Shown here: positions 1 to 6,541 of the stretch, in pieces
How positions within the stretch are numbered: position 1 is the stretch's first letter
Layout: each line of letters opens with the position of its first letter
DNA from: QQUD01 sp039029915
GTDB taxonomy: Bacteria; Chloroflexota; Anaerolineae; Promineifilales; Promineifilaceae
Direction: 5' to 3'
Assembly (NCBI GenBank): GCA_039029915.1
Contig: JBCCFD010000443.1
Span: 1 to 6,561, forward strand
DNA: 6,561 nucleotides
Notes under the pieces: generated by a model
Databases searched by the model: none
Seen by the model: only the letters and a program-made list of their open reading frames with translations
Told to the model about the DNA's origin: nothing
Made by a program: the position numbers and the translations under genes

Positions 1-83
1 TCAAGGATATGCTGGGTTTCATCAATGCGCTTTTTTCTTCCGGGTGCGGTATCATGTTGTGGTGAACTGTTCAAGAAAAAAAA
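1..83. other. Unassigned left edge, possibly the end or start of a neighbouring gene
   Basis: This 83 bp segment cannot be assigned with confidence. On the plus strand, the frame of position 3 is open to a TGA at 63-65 and reads as a plausible protein tail (KDMLGFINALFSSGCGIMLW), which would put an upstream gene 18 bp ahead of the next start. On the minus strand, a frame open to the edge could start at a TTG complementary to 72-74 and gives a hydrophilic peptide (begins MNSSPQHDTAPGRKKR); a second minus frame has an ATG complementary to 53-55. None of these starts has a Shine-Dalgarno sequence. The sequence beyond the left edge would settle it. Confidence 0.25.
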
Positions 84-1205
84 TTGTTGGATCGAATGAT
101 GGCTCAAGCTTTTGAAATCGTATCGAGAAAACGGCCGTTTCCGCTAGATGTTGCTAGGATAGCAGACTTTACGCTTGGAGAGGGTGAAGCTGTTGACCCA
201 CAGTCAATTCTTGAGAACGATAACATCACCCTTTACACATTAGATTTTGACGGGGAGCAGGCTGTTTTTGTGGAAACACCTCCCGAGTTGAACTTATCAA
301 ATGCCCCATTTTATTATGTCGCCCAGTTTGAGCAGGCGATTCGTGTGCTAACGTTACCGTTTGCAAAGATGATTCAACTAGCTGAAAGTATTGTGGTGGA
401 CGGCAAACGACTGGTGCTCATCCATTCAGTTGGTCGAGCTGGGTCCACTTTGGCTAGCCAACTGTTTGCCCATGTTGATGGTGTTATTAACCTTTCGGAA
501 CCTGATGCTTTGTCAATATTGGTTCGGGCACGCCATGAGTGGCCTGATCAAGATCCTTTATTGCGAAAATTGTTTGATGCTACCGTACGACTGCTGTGTA
601 AAGTGTCCGCTGAAAGAGCTTGGGTGATTAAAGGACGCAGTTACGGAATTGAACTGGGAGAATGGTTTTTTCACCAGTATCCTCAAGCCAAAACATTGTT
701 TTTAGATCGCGAAATTGAAAGCTGGCTTGTTTCCTGCTTGCGTGCCTATGATGATGGCGTGGAGCGCAGTGAGAAGGAGCTGCTAGCGTATCAATCATTT
801 ATTCGAGAATTTGTTAAGCCAGTTACCCCACTTATCGCTGAATATGATCCTAATCAACACCTTTCGTTTGTGGGAATTTTGTCTTTGGTGTGGTTATCTG
901 TCATGAGAAAGGTCAACCAGCTTCAAGCTTTAGGAGCTGATATGATGATTATTCCATACGAAAATTGGCGGGATGAAGGACGAGAAACGGCCGTTGCCAT
1001 GCTCAAATTCTGTCATTGTCTCCCTAAAAATTTTGAGATGGTTGATGAAGTGCTTGCCCAAGATTCTCAGGCTGGCACTTTTTTGGCGCAGGATGCGCTT
1101 CAGGGAAACAGTTTTCTCCTAGAAACTGTAGACATAAGCGAATATAAAATGTACTTGCAAAAGTATCAGGATTTGATTGAAACAGAACGCAGATCTAATC
1201 AGTGA
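84..1205 (+). CDS. Divergent sulfotransferase-like P-loop protein
   Basis: Likely a cytoplasmic protein with the sulfotransferase fold, which in known members moves a sulfuryl group from PAPS to an acceptor. The main clue is RLVLIHSVGRAGSTLASQLF (residues 109-128): a beta strand followed by a GRAGST loop, as in the 5'-phosphosulfate-binding loop. Further on, FLDREIESWLVSCLRAY (206-222) resembles the 3'-phosphate-binding segment, with Arg209 and Ser217 as candidate contacts, and PYENW (291-295) resembles a late conserved sulfotransferase motif. Residues 1-105 match nothing I recognise; they contain no signal peptide or clear membrane helix. The start is uncertain: an in-frame TGA lies at 63-65, and TTG 84, TTG 87, ATG 96 and ATG 99 are all possible, none with a good ribosome-binding site. 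ATG 96 would give 369 residues. The gene looks more A+T-rich than pgm beside it, which could mean transfer or just relaxed codon choice. The acceptor is unknown, and a nucleotide kinase-like function is not excluded. Confidence 0.55.
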   Translation: MLDRMMAQAFEIVSRKRPFPLDVARIADFTLGEGEAVDPQSILENDNITLYTLDFDGEQAVFVETPPELNLSNAPFYYVAQFEQAIRVLTLPFAKMIQLAESIVVDGKRLVLIHSVGRAGSTLASQLFAHVDGVINLSEPDALSILVRARHEWPDQDPLLRKLFDATVRLLCKVSAERAWVIKGRSYGIELGEWFFHQYPQAKTLFLDREIESWLVSCLRAYDDGVERSEKELLAYQSFIREFVKPVTPLIAEYDPNQHLSFVGILSLVWLSVMRKVNQLQALGADMMIIPYENWRDEGRETAVAMLKFCHCLPKNFEMVDEVLAQDSQAGTFLAQDALQGNSFLLETVDISEYKMYLQKYQDLIETERRSNQ

Positions 1206-1233
1206 AAATCAACTAAATCTGCGGGTTGGTTTT

Positions 1234-1270
1234 AGTATTAGAACTCTTTGAAAGACTTTTAGATAATACT
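1234..1270. terminator. Nested inverted repeat between convergent genes, possible bidirectional terminator
   Basis: AGTATTA (1234-1240) is matched exactly by TAATACT (1264-1270), the last base touching the pgm stop codon. Inside lies a second small palindrome, TCTTT-G-AAAGA (1245-1255). The element sits between two convergent genes, where a shared terminator is expected. The stem is A+T-rich and short with a long loop, and no clear U-tract follows on either strand, so a role in termination is only an inference. Confidence 0.25.
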
Positions 1271-2925
1271 TACCCAACACCAGCATCTGCTAATGTAGCT
1301 TTGACAATAGCCTGTGCTTCCTCTTGAATCTGGTCTAGATGAGCTTCCCCTTTAAAGCTTTCCGAGTAAATTTTATAAATATCTTCCGTGCCGGAAGGGC
1401 GGGCAGCAAACCAGCCGTTTTCAGTAACCACTTTGAGCCCTCCGATGGCGGCGTCGTTGCCGGGAGCGTGAGTTAATTTGGCCAAGATTGGCTCGCCAGC
1501 GAGTTCGGTTGCTGAGACCATATCTGCTGATAATCCTTTCAGCACCGCTTTTTGTTGCCGATTGGCAGGAGCATCAGACCGTTTGTAGATTGGCGCGCCA
1601 AACTGGGCAGTAAGTGCCTGATAATGTTCGCCGGGGTCTTTGCCGGTAACGGCCGTAATCTCCGCCGCCAACAAATCCATAATGAAGCCATCCTTATCAG
1701 TTGTCCAAACCGTGCCATCGTGGCGCAGGAAGGACGCGCCCGCGCTCTCTTCGCCACCGAAGCCATAACTGCCATCCACTAAGCCATCGACGAACCATTT
1801 GAAGCCGACGGGAACCTCAGCCAAACCGCGCCCAAGCTGATTGGCAACCCGATCGATCATGGAGCTAGAAACGAGCGTTTTACCAATTTTGGCATCGGCG
1901 TTCCAGTTAGGACGGTTTTGGAATAGGTAATTGATGGCTACGGCCAAATAATGATTGGGATTGAGTAAGCCTGACCCTTTGGTAACAATGCCGTGCCGGT
2001 CGTAGTCAGGGTCGTTGCCAAAAGCGATGTCGAACTTTTCTTTAAGCCCGATGAGGCTAGCCATGGCGTAGGGGGATGAGCAATCCATCCGAATTTTACC
2101 GTCTCTATCAACGGTCATAAAGGAAAAGGTGTGGTCGATACGCTTATTGACAATTTCGATGTCTAGGCCGTACATGTCCGCTATTGGTTCCCAGTAATGA
2201 ATGCCTGAACCACCCATGGGGTCTACCCCGATTTTTAAACCGGCCTGGGCAATGGCGTCCATACTTAAGATTTGGTCAAGTTCGTTGACGTAGGGCGTGA
2301 TGTAATCGTATTCGTGAACGTTAGGTAGTTTGAGGGCTTTGTTGAGGGGGGTGCGCTTAACGGCCGTTAATCCCTCCCGCATAATCTCATTGGCTCGATC
2401 CTGAATCCATTTTGTGGTTGCTGTATCAGCCGGACCGGCCGAAGGTGGATTATATTTAAAGCCACCGTCAGCCGGGGGGTTGTGTGAAGGCGTGATGACA
2501 ACCCCATCGGCTGTACTTCCTTTTTGGCGATTATTGTGAATTAAAATTGCGTGCGAGATAACAGGTGTCGGTGTGTATCCCATGTTTTCCTGAATAAACG
2601 TTTCTACGCCATTGGCTGCAAAAACCTCGATTGATGAAAAGAGTGCCGCCTCTGAAAGAGCATGGGTGTCCATGCCTAAATAGAGTGGGCCATTAATGCC
2701 ATTCGCCAGCCGATATTCACAAATCGCTTGGCTAATGGCCAAAATGTGATGTTCGTTAAATTTGTTGGCTATAGACTTGCCGCGATGACCTGACGTGCCA
2801 AACGCAACCTGTTCATCTGGGTTATTTGGGTCTGGTTTGTTGATGTAATAAGCGGATACGAGACGAGGAATGTTTGGTAAGAGTTCAAACGGGGCTGGCT
2901 GTCCAGCCAATTCGTGGATAGTCAT
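1270..2925 (-). CDS. pgm: Phosphoglucomutase, alpha-D-glucose-phosphate-specific
   Basis: Cytoplasmic enzyme interconverting glucose 1-phosphate and glucose 6-phosphate through a phosphoserine and a glucose 1,6-bisphosphate intermediate. It links glycolysis to glycogen and nucleotide-sugar synthesis. At 551 residues it is close to E. coli Pgm (about 546) and resembles it along its whole length, starting with the AGQPA stretch near the N-terminus. Family motifs occur in order: GTSGHRG at 43-49; the phosphoserine loop TPSHNP at 145-150 with Ser147 as the catalytic residue, followed by DGGFKYNPP; the magnesium loop DPDYDRHG with Asp305, Asp307 and Asp309; the sugar-binding GEESAG at 391-396; and the phosphate-binding RPSGTED at 509-515. 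All key residues are present, so the enzyme should be active. The ATG complementary to 2923-2925 is supported by a GGAG Shine-Dalgarno 10 bases upstream. It is transcribed alone in this window, divergent from holB and convergent with the sulfotransferase-like gene. Confidence 0.97.
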   Translation of the reverse strand: MTIHELAGQPAPFELLPNIPRLVSAYYINKPDPNNPDEQVAFGTSGHRGKSIANKFNEHHILAISQAICEYRLANGINGPLYLGMDTHALSEAALFSSIEVFAANGVETFIQENMGYTPTPVISHAILIHNNRQKGSTADGVVITPSHNPPADGGFKYNPPSAGPADTATTKWIQDRANEIMREGLTAVKRTPLNKALKLPNVHEYDYITPYVNELDQILSMDAIAQAGLKIGVDPMGGSGIHYWEPIADMYGLDIEIVNKRIDHTFSFMTVDRDGKIRMDCSSPYAMASLIGLKEKFDIAFGNDPDYDRHGIVTKGSGLLNPNHYLAVAINYLFQNRPNWNADAKIGKTLVSSSMIDRVANQLGRGLAEVPVGFKWFVDGLVDGSYGFGGEESAGASFLRHDGTVWTTDKDGFIMDLLAAEITAVTGKDPGEHYQALTAQFGAPIYKRSDAPANRQQKAVLKGLSADMVSATELAGEPILAKLTHAPGNDAAIGGLKVVTENGWFAARPSGTEDIYKIYSESFKGEAHLDQIQEEAQAIVKATLADAGVG

Positions 2926-2935
2926 GATTTATTAA

Positions 2936-2940
2936 CTCCG
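2936..2940 (-). promoter_or_regulatory. Ribosome-binding site of pgm
   Basis: On the minus strand the bases CGGAG lie 10 bases before the pgm ATG. This is a recognisable Shine-Dalgarno core at a workable distance, and it fixes the start. Confidence 0.6.
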
Positions 2941-3012
2941 AGGAATGTTTAAGATTGGAAAAGGTGAATGGCGCTCACGGTATTTTCAGGCGGGAAACTT
3001 ACAGTCTGCCGA

Positions 3013-3021
3013 ACTATATCA
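3013..3021 (-). promoter_or_regulatory. Candidate extended -10 promoter element for pgm
   Basis: Read on the minus strand this is TGATATAGT, that is TG-n-TATAGT, the form of an extended -10 element. It is followed by a leader of about 80 bases before the pgm start. No good -35 box stands 17-18 bases further upstream, which is tolerated at extended -10 promoters. The 148 bp divergent region contains no other convincing element for this strand. Confidence 0.35.
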
Positions 3022-3061
3022 CAGATTGTTGGATAGTAATGGGAAAAAAAGTAGATTCGAA

Positions 3062-3067
3062 TAAAAT
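3062..3067 (+). promoter_or_regulatory. Candidate -10 box placing the holB transcript start at its ATG
   Basis: TAAAAT ends six bases before the holB ATG, so transcription from it would start at or next to the initiator A, giving a leaderless message. This fits the absence of any Shine-Dalgarno sequence in the preceding bases (AATAACGGT). No -35 match is seen at normal spacing, and A+T-rich hexamers are common, so this is tentative. Confidence 0.25.
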
Positions 3068-3073
3068 AACGGT

Positions 3074-4102
3074 ATGAGTAGCTGGAACCAAATTGTTGGA
3101 CACGAGTGGGCTGTTAAGCTGTTGCAAAGTGCGATTGAACACGATCGGATCGGCCATGCTTACCTTATTACTGGCCCTGACCATATTGGTAAATCAACAT
3201 TGGCCCGCATTTTCGCTCAAGCGGTAAACTGTCAGGAATCAGACGTACCGTGCGGGGTGTGTCGAGCCTGTAAGCTAATTGGGGTTGGTCGACACATGGA
3301 CATGCGGATCGTGACACCTGAGGTGAGCGGACGCGGTAAGCTATCTATTAAAATCGACACCATTCGTCAGCTTCAGCAAGATTTAACCCTTTCCGCGTAT
3401 GAAGCCAAGCGGAAAGTAGCCATTATTGAACGGTTTGATGCCACAACAATTGGGGCAGCTAATGCGTTTTTAAAAACGCTAGAAGAACCGCCAAAAAACG
3501 TGGTCATTATTTTAACAGCCAATGATGCGGATACGCTCCTACCGACGATTGCATCTCGCTGTCGAACCATCAATTTACGGCCGTTATCCGTTTCAATCAT
3601 TGAACAAAGCCTCACTACTCGCTGGCACGTGCCGGAGGATCAGGCTGAACTGTTGGCCCATCTGTCAGACGGCCGTTTAGGCTGGGCAGTGCGTGCATTT
3701 GAAGACAATGCTGTTCTGGAAAAGCGGGATGAACAGCTAGGTTTTCTGTATGAGGCGCTCGAGGGGGATATTGTTCGGCGGTTTGCGCTTGCAGACAAGC
3801 TTTCTCGAAAATCAGAGCAGCTGCCGCTCCTACTGCAAACGTGGCTTAGCTGGTGGCGAGATGCGGTTTATTTGGCCCAACAGGACGATATTAATACGGC
3901 CGTTGTACCCTTCACAAATATTGACGCCAGTGAGAAACTGCGCTTGCTTGTGGCATCGTGGCCTAAAAACGTCATATTAGAAAGTTTGACCCAAACGAAC
4001 CAAGCGCTCCAGCATATTCAAAGCAATGCGAACATGCGTCTTGTTGTTGAAAATCTATTCCTCATTTACCCTAAAGTCCATCAGCTTCCTACACCTACAT
4101 AA
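3074..4102 (+). CDS. holB: DNA polymerase III clamp loader, delta-prime subunit
   Basis: Subunit of the clamp-loader complex, which with delta and tau/gamma opens the beta sliding clamp and places it on primed DNA. The N-terminal AAA+ region is typical: WNQIVGHEWAVKLLQSAI (4-21), then a Walker A loop GPDHIGKST (34-42). Four cysteines (53, 60, 63 and 66) form the zinc-binding module shared by delta-prime and tau/gamma. KVAIIERFD (114-122) stands at the Walker B position, followed by NAFLKTLEEPP (130-140) and an SRC motif (161-163), whose Arg162 is the likely arginine finger acting on the neighbouring subunit. Walker A is intact, unlike the degenerate version in E. coli, so nucleotide binding is possible. 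Residues from about 170 to 342 are the lid and the poorly conserved helical collar domain. The length of 342 fits delta-prime and is too short for full tau (DnaX). There is no clear ribosome-binding site. The gene stands alone, divergent from pgm. Confidence 0.9.
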   Translation: MSSWNQIVGHEWAVKLLQSAIEHDRIGHAYLITGPDHIGKSTLARIFAQAVNCQESDVPCGVCRACKLIGVGRHMDMRIVTPEVSGRGKLSIKIDTIRQLQQDLTLSAYEAKRKVAIIERFDATTIGAANAFLKTLEEPPKNVVIILTANDADTLLPTIASRCRTINLRPLSVSIIEQSLTTRWHVPEDQAELLAHLSDGRLGWAVRAFEDNAVLEKRDEQLGFLYEALEGDIVRRFALADKLSRKSEQLPLLLQTWLSWWRDAVYLAQQDDINTAVVPFTNIDASEKLRLLVASWPKNVILESLTQTNQALQHIQSNANMRLVVENLFLIYPKVHQLPTPT

Positions 4103-4204
4103 GCTGTACCTGCTGAAAACCCACTTAACACTTTATAATTTTATTTGGTTCGCATCAATGAGCTGAAAAATTTAAGCTGTTTTCCCTTACCCCTCATTTC
4201 CATC

Positions 4205-4237
4205 GGTCATACTTGAAAATATGACCCCGCTATGACC
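4205..4237. promoter_or_regulatory. Candidate operator: three TATGACC half-sites
   Basis: GGTCATA at 4205-4211 is the exact reverse complement of TATGACC at 4220-4226, giving a 7+7 bp inverted repeat with an 8 bp spacer. A further direct copy of TATGACC lies at 4231-4237. The two direct copies are 11 bp apart, about one helical turn, so they face the same side of the DNA. This suggests a dimeric regulator with cooperative binding, but its identity cannot be told, because no regulator gene is in the window. Confidence 0.45.
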
Positions 4238-4285
4238 TCTGGCACATCCACCTAGAACGGGTTTTGCCTACAATCTTGTTAAATT

Positions 4286-4294
4286 AAGGAGGTG
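4286..4294 (+). promoter_or_regulatory. Strong ribosome-binding site that sets the ABC ATPase start
   Basis: AAGGAGGTG is a near-perfect anti-16S complement. The core AGGAGG (4287-4292) is 8 bases before ATG 4301, ideal spacing. The upstream in-frame GTG at 4292 overlaps this site, so it cannot be served by it. The start is therefore ATG 4301. Confidence 0.9.
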
Positions 4295-4300
4295 CACAAC

Positions 4301-5251
4301 ATGACAACATTTGTTGATGTGCAAAATTTAAGGAAACAATATAACCCACCTGAAGGAGAAACGGCCGTTAAAGGCATCACCTTCAACATTCAAAAAGGGG
4401 AAATCTTCAGCCTGCTAGGGCCAAATGGGGCAGGCAAAACAACCACCATCTCCATGCTAAGTGGGTTGCTCCAACCAACGGCCGGTGAAGCCACAATTGG
4501 CGGATTCTCAATAACGAAGCAAATTCGGGACGTCAAGCAAATTATTGGGGTCGTGCCCCAAGAAATTGCCCTTTACCAATCTATCTCTGCACGTGAGAAC
4601 CTTGCGTTTTGGGGCCGGATGTATGGATTATGGGGAGAACAACTGCGCGAGCGAATTACGGAAGTTTTGAAAATTGCGGGTCTAGAAGATCGTGCCGATG
4701 AAAAAGTAGGCACCTACTCTGGCGGCATGAAGCGACGGATTAATATCGCCGTGGGGCTTTTACACAATCCACAGCTTTTATTTATGGATGAACCAACTGT
4801 AGGGATCGATCCTCAGAGCCGCCGCCGCATTTTGGACACCGTTAAGCTCCTCAATCAGCAAGGCTTAACCGTTATTTACACGACACATTATATGGAAGAG
4901 GCTGAAGAGCTAAGTAATCGCGTCGGCATTATCGATCACGGTGAGCTGGTTGCTGTTGGTACTCAAAATGAACTTACTCAAATGGTTGGGGAAACGGACA
5001 CGATTCGGTTGACGCTCAATAGTGATGAAAATGAAGATTTGCGCAACATCATTCGTGAGGTTGACGGGGTAATTCATGTCAACGGCGAAGCTGAAGAGCT
5101 TATCTTACAAACACCTGATGCTAATGAGCATTTGGCAACCGTTTTAGCTCAAATTAACCAGCACAACAAATCTGTCCGTCAACTGCAAATAGATGAACCT
5201 AATTTAGAAGCGGTATTTCTTCATTTGACCGGGCGGGCTCTGCGAGATTAG
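4301..5251 (+). CDS. ABC-2 type exporter, ATP-binding subunit
   Basis: Cytoplasmic ATPase that powers an ABC-2 exporter in the DrrA/CcmA/NatA-like group. Counting from ATG 4301 (316 residues): Walker A GPNGAGKTT at 40-48, Q-loop Gln87 in VVPQE, signature YSGGMKRR at 139-146, Walker B LLFMDEP at 159-165 with catalytic Glu164, D-loop GIDP at 168-171, and switch histidine His196 in YTTHYMEEAEE. All catalytic residues are intact. Residues from about 230 to 310, ending in the typical DEPNLEAVFLHLTGRALRD segment, form the C-terminal domain common in drug-export ATPases of this group. An in-frame GTG at 4292 would add three residues but overlaps the Shine-Dalgarno sequence, so it is not used. The stop codon is 2 bp from the permease start, so the two are translated together. 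The substrate (drug, sodium, lipid or polysaccharide) cannot be read from the ATPase. Confidence 0.95.
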   Translation: MTTFVDVQNLRKQYNPPEGETAVKGITFNIQKGEIFSLLGPNGAGKTTTISMLSGLLQPTAGEATIGGFSITKQIRDVKQIIGVVPQEIALYQSISARENLAFWGRMYGLWGEQLRERITEVLKIAGLEDRADEKVGTYSGGMKRRINIAVGLLHNPQLLFMDEPTVGIDPQSRRRILDTVKLLNQQGLTVIYTTHYMEEAEELSNRVGIIDHGELVAVGTQNELTQMVGETDTIRLTLNSDENEDLRNIIREVDGVIHVNGEAEELILQTPDANEHLATVLAQINQHNKSVRQLQIDEPNLEAVFLHLTGRALRD

Positions 5252-5253
5252 GT

Positions 5254-6507
5254 ATGAAAATTTTAACCATTGCTTTTAAAGATACTCTGATTCGGTTTCG
5301 CGACAGGAACGCCATAATTTTAATGCTTGTCGCACCGATTGTGCTATCGGCCATCATTGGGTCAGCTTTTGGCGGATTTATAAACGATGGCTCCGCTCCC
5401 TTTGACCAAATACCGGTTTTATTCATCAATCAAGATGAAGGTGAACTCGGTGAGCAGTTCCTTGATGTCCTGGAAAGTGGGGAGCTTGAAACCTTGCTTG
5501 CGATTGAAGAGATGCAAGATGTTGAAGCGGCACGAGAGATTGTCCAACTCGGGGACGCCCGCGCCGCTATTGTGCTACCTGAAAACTTTTCAGAGTCCAT
5601 GGTTGGACCAATTGCCGGCGATGAGCAGGCAATCGTTCAATTTTATGCGGACCCCAGCGCCACGCTCACACCTAATATTGTGCGCAGTATTGTGGTTCAG
5701 GTATTGAATGGCTTTAACGCTTCGGGTATTGCAGTTGAGGTTGCTTTTGAGCAAATGTTTGAAACTGATCCGGTTGCTGCTTCTGCAGGAATGGAAACAA
5801 TTGCCCCCGTTTTGGATACGGCCGTTTCTGAAAACTTGGCCACCGTTGCCAATTCGCCGCAGATAAACCGAATTGCCGTTGGGGAAATTGATACGGCCGT
5901 TGATGTGTCACCGTTTGCTTTCTTTGCACCCAGCATGGGGCTGCTCTTCCTGATGTTTTCCATGATGGACGGCACCCGCTCCATCCTAGATGAAGAAAAA
6001 GAAGGGACTTTGAGTCGGTTAATTAGCACCCCCACTACCTATCGGGAAATATTGATAGGCAAAATCGGGGGCGTCTTTTTAACGGGCGTGCTGCAATTCT
6101 TCATTTTTGTACTTGCGTCGAGCCTGTTGTTCCAGCTCAACTGGGGTAATTCACCGCTGGGCTTAGTTTTAATGACGGTGACTATGGTGCTCGCCTTAAC
6201 CAGTCTAGGCACATTGATTGCTGCTTTTGCCAAAGATTTAAATCAGGCGGGTATTTTAGGCACCGTGGTTACATTGGTTTTTGCGGCACTAGGCGGCACC
6301 TTTGTACCTGCTCAAAACTTTCCGCCGTTCCTTGAACAACTCAGCAGAATTACGATTATAAGATGGGGCTTAGATGGCTTTACTGACTTAACAATTTACC
6401 AGCTTGGTGTTGAGTCAATCTTCCTTGAAGCAAGCGTCTTGTTTGGCCTGTGCGTTTTGTTTTTGGTTCTTGCCTTGACGCAGTTTCAGCGGCGAGTTGC
6501 AAAATAG
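5254..6507 (+). CDS. ABC-2 type exporter, membrane permease subunit
   Basis: Inner-membrane partner of the ATPase directly upstream, of the ABC-2 permease type with a large outside domain. A short amphipathic start (KDTLIRFRDRNA, 9-20) leads into helix 1 (about 21-42). Residues from about 45 to 215 form a soluble extracytoplasmic domain. Five further helices follow at about 219-238, 268-293, 300-325, 332-351 and 388-410. The cytoplasmic loop after helix 2 carries DEEKEGTLSRLISTP (246-260) and then YREILIGK, the conserved segment thought to contact the ATPase in this family. The length of 417 is normal. The ATG at 5254 follows the ATPase stop by 2 bp with only TTAGG as a weak ribosome-binding site, which points to translational coupling. 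It contains two ACGGCCGT octamers 75 bp apart, both coding Thr-Ala-Val. No cargo-specific feature is visible. Confidence 0.92.
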   Translation: MKILTIAFKDTLIRFRDRNAIILMLVAPIVLSAIIGSAFGGFINDGSAPFDQIPVLFINQDEGELGEQFLDVLESGELETLLAIEEMQDVEAAREIVQLGDARAAIVLPENFSESMVGPIAGDEQAIVQFYADPSATLTPNIVRSIVVQVLNGFNASGIAVEVAFEQMFETDPVAASAGMETIAPVLDTAVSENLATVANSPQINRIAVGEIDTAVDVSPFAFFAPSMGLLFLMFSMMDGTRSILDEEKEGTLSRLISTPTTYREILIGKIGGVFLTGVLQFFIFVLASSLLFQLNWGNSPLGLVLMTVTMVLALTSLGTLIAAFAKDLNQAGILGTVVTLVFAALGGTFVPAQNFPPFLEQLSRITIIRWGLDGFTDLTIYQLGVESIFLEASVLFGLCVLFLVLALTQFQRRVAK

Positions 6508-6527
6508 ACGTCTCATATAGACGTAAA

Positions 6528-6532
6528 AAGGA
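6528..6532 (+). promoter_or_regulatory. Ribosome-binding site of the gene at the right edge
   Basis: AAGGA stands 9 bases before the ATG at 6542, a normal Shine-Dalgarno arrangement. It supports a real start there. Confidence 0.6.
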
Positions 6533-6541
6533 TTGATTATC

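Larger units (their letters stand above)
4103..4300 (+). promoter_or_regulatory. Regulatory region upstream of the ABC export operon
   Basis: This stretch contains no credible gene. Two -10-like hexamers are visible: a perfect TATAAT at 4134-4139, with a poor -35 at normal spacing, and TACAAT at 4269-4274, which would start transcription near 4281 with a leader of about 20 bases. Between them sits an array of three TATGACC half-sites (4205-4237). No factor-independent terminator for holB is evident, so some readthrough from holB is possible. Confidence 0.4.
131..5900. repeat. Dispersed octamer palindrome ACGGCCGT, ten copies
   Basis: Exact copies start at 131, 987, 1649, 2360, 3577, 3669, 3896, 4361, 5818 and 5893, spread over all five genes on both strands. 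On the coding strand every copy is followed by T (ACGGCCGTT). Seven copies are read as Thr-Ala-Val, two as Arg-Pro followed by Phe or Leu, and one as Gly-Arg-Leu, so all three frames are used. With equal base frequencies one copy per 65,536 positions is expected, or about 0.1 in this window. A near-copy, ACGGCCGG, lies at 4478-4485. The pattern resembles highly iterated palindromes such as cyanobacterial HIP1 (GCGATCGC), with a different word. Confidence 0.85.

Noticed and set aside
1539..1782. Open frames of about 76-78 codons on both strands inside pgm
   Set aside because: They are overlapped by strongly conserved pgm coding sequence and encode arginine-rich or low-quality peptides without family features.
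2436..2441. A further CGGCCG core in pgm
   Set aside because: Its flanks are C and A, so it is not a copy of the ACGGCCGT octamer.
83..3034. The 10-mer ATTGTTGGAT at 83-92 and again at 3025-3034, both just ahead of genes
   Set aside because: Many repeated 10-mers are expected by chance in 6.5 kb; the two copies lie at different distances from their genes and share no flanking sequence.
4082..4106. Possible terminator hairpin CAGCTT / AAGCTG at the end of holB
   Set aside because: The stem is only 6 bp with a 13-base loop, it overlaps the stop codon, and no T-run follows.
5697..6035. A 112-codon antisense frame inside the permease gene
   Set aside because: It lies wholly opposite a convincing membrane-protein gene, has no ribosome-binding context I could find, and shows no domain features.
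6505..6524. Direct repeat TAGACGT twice, including the palindrome AGACGTCT, between the permease and the next gene
   Set aside because: Two 7-base copies overlapping a stop codon are too short to separate from chance, and no third copy or associated feature was seen.
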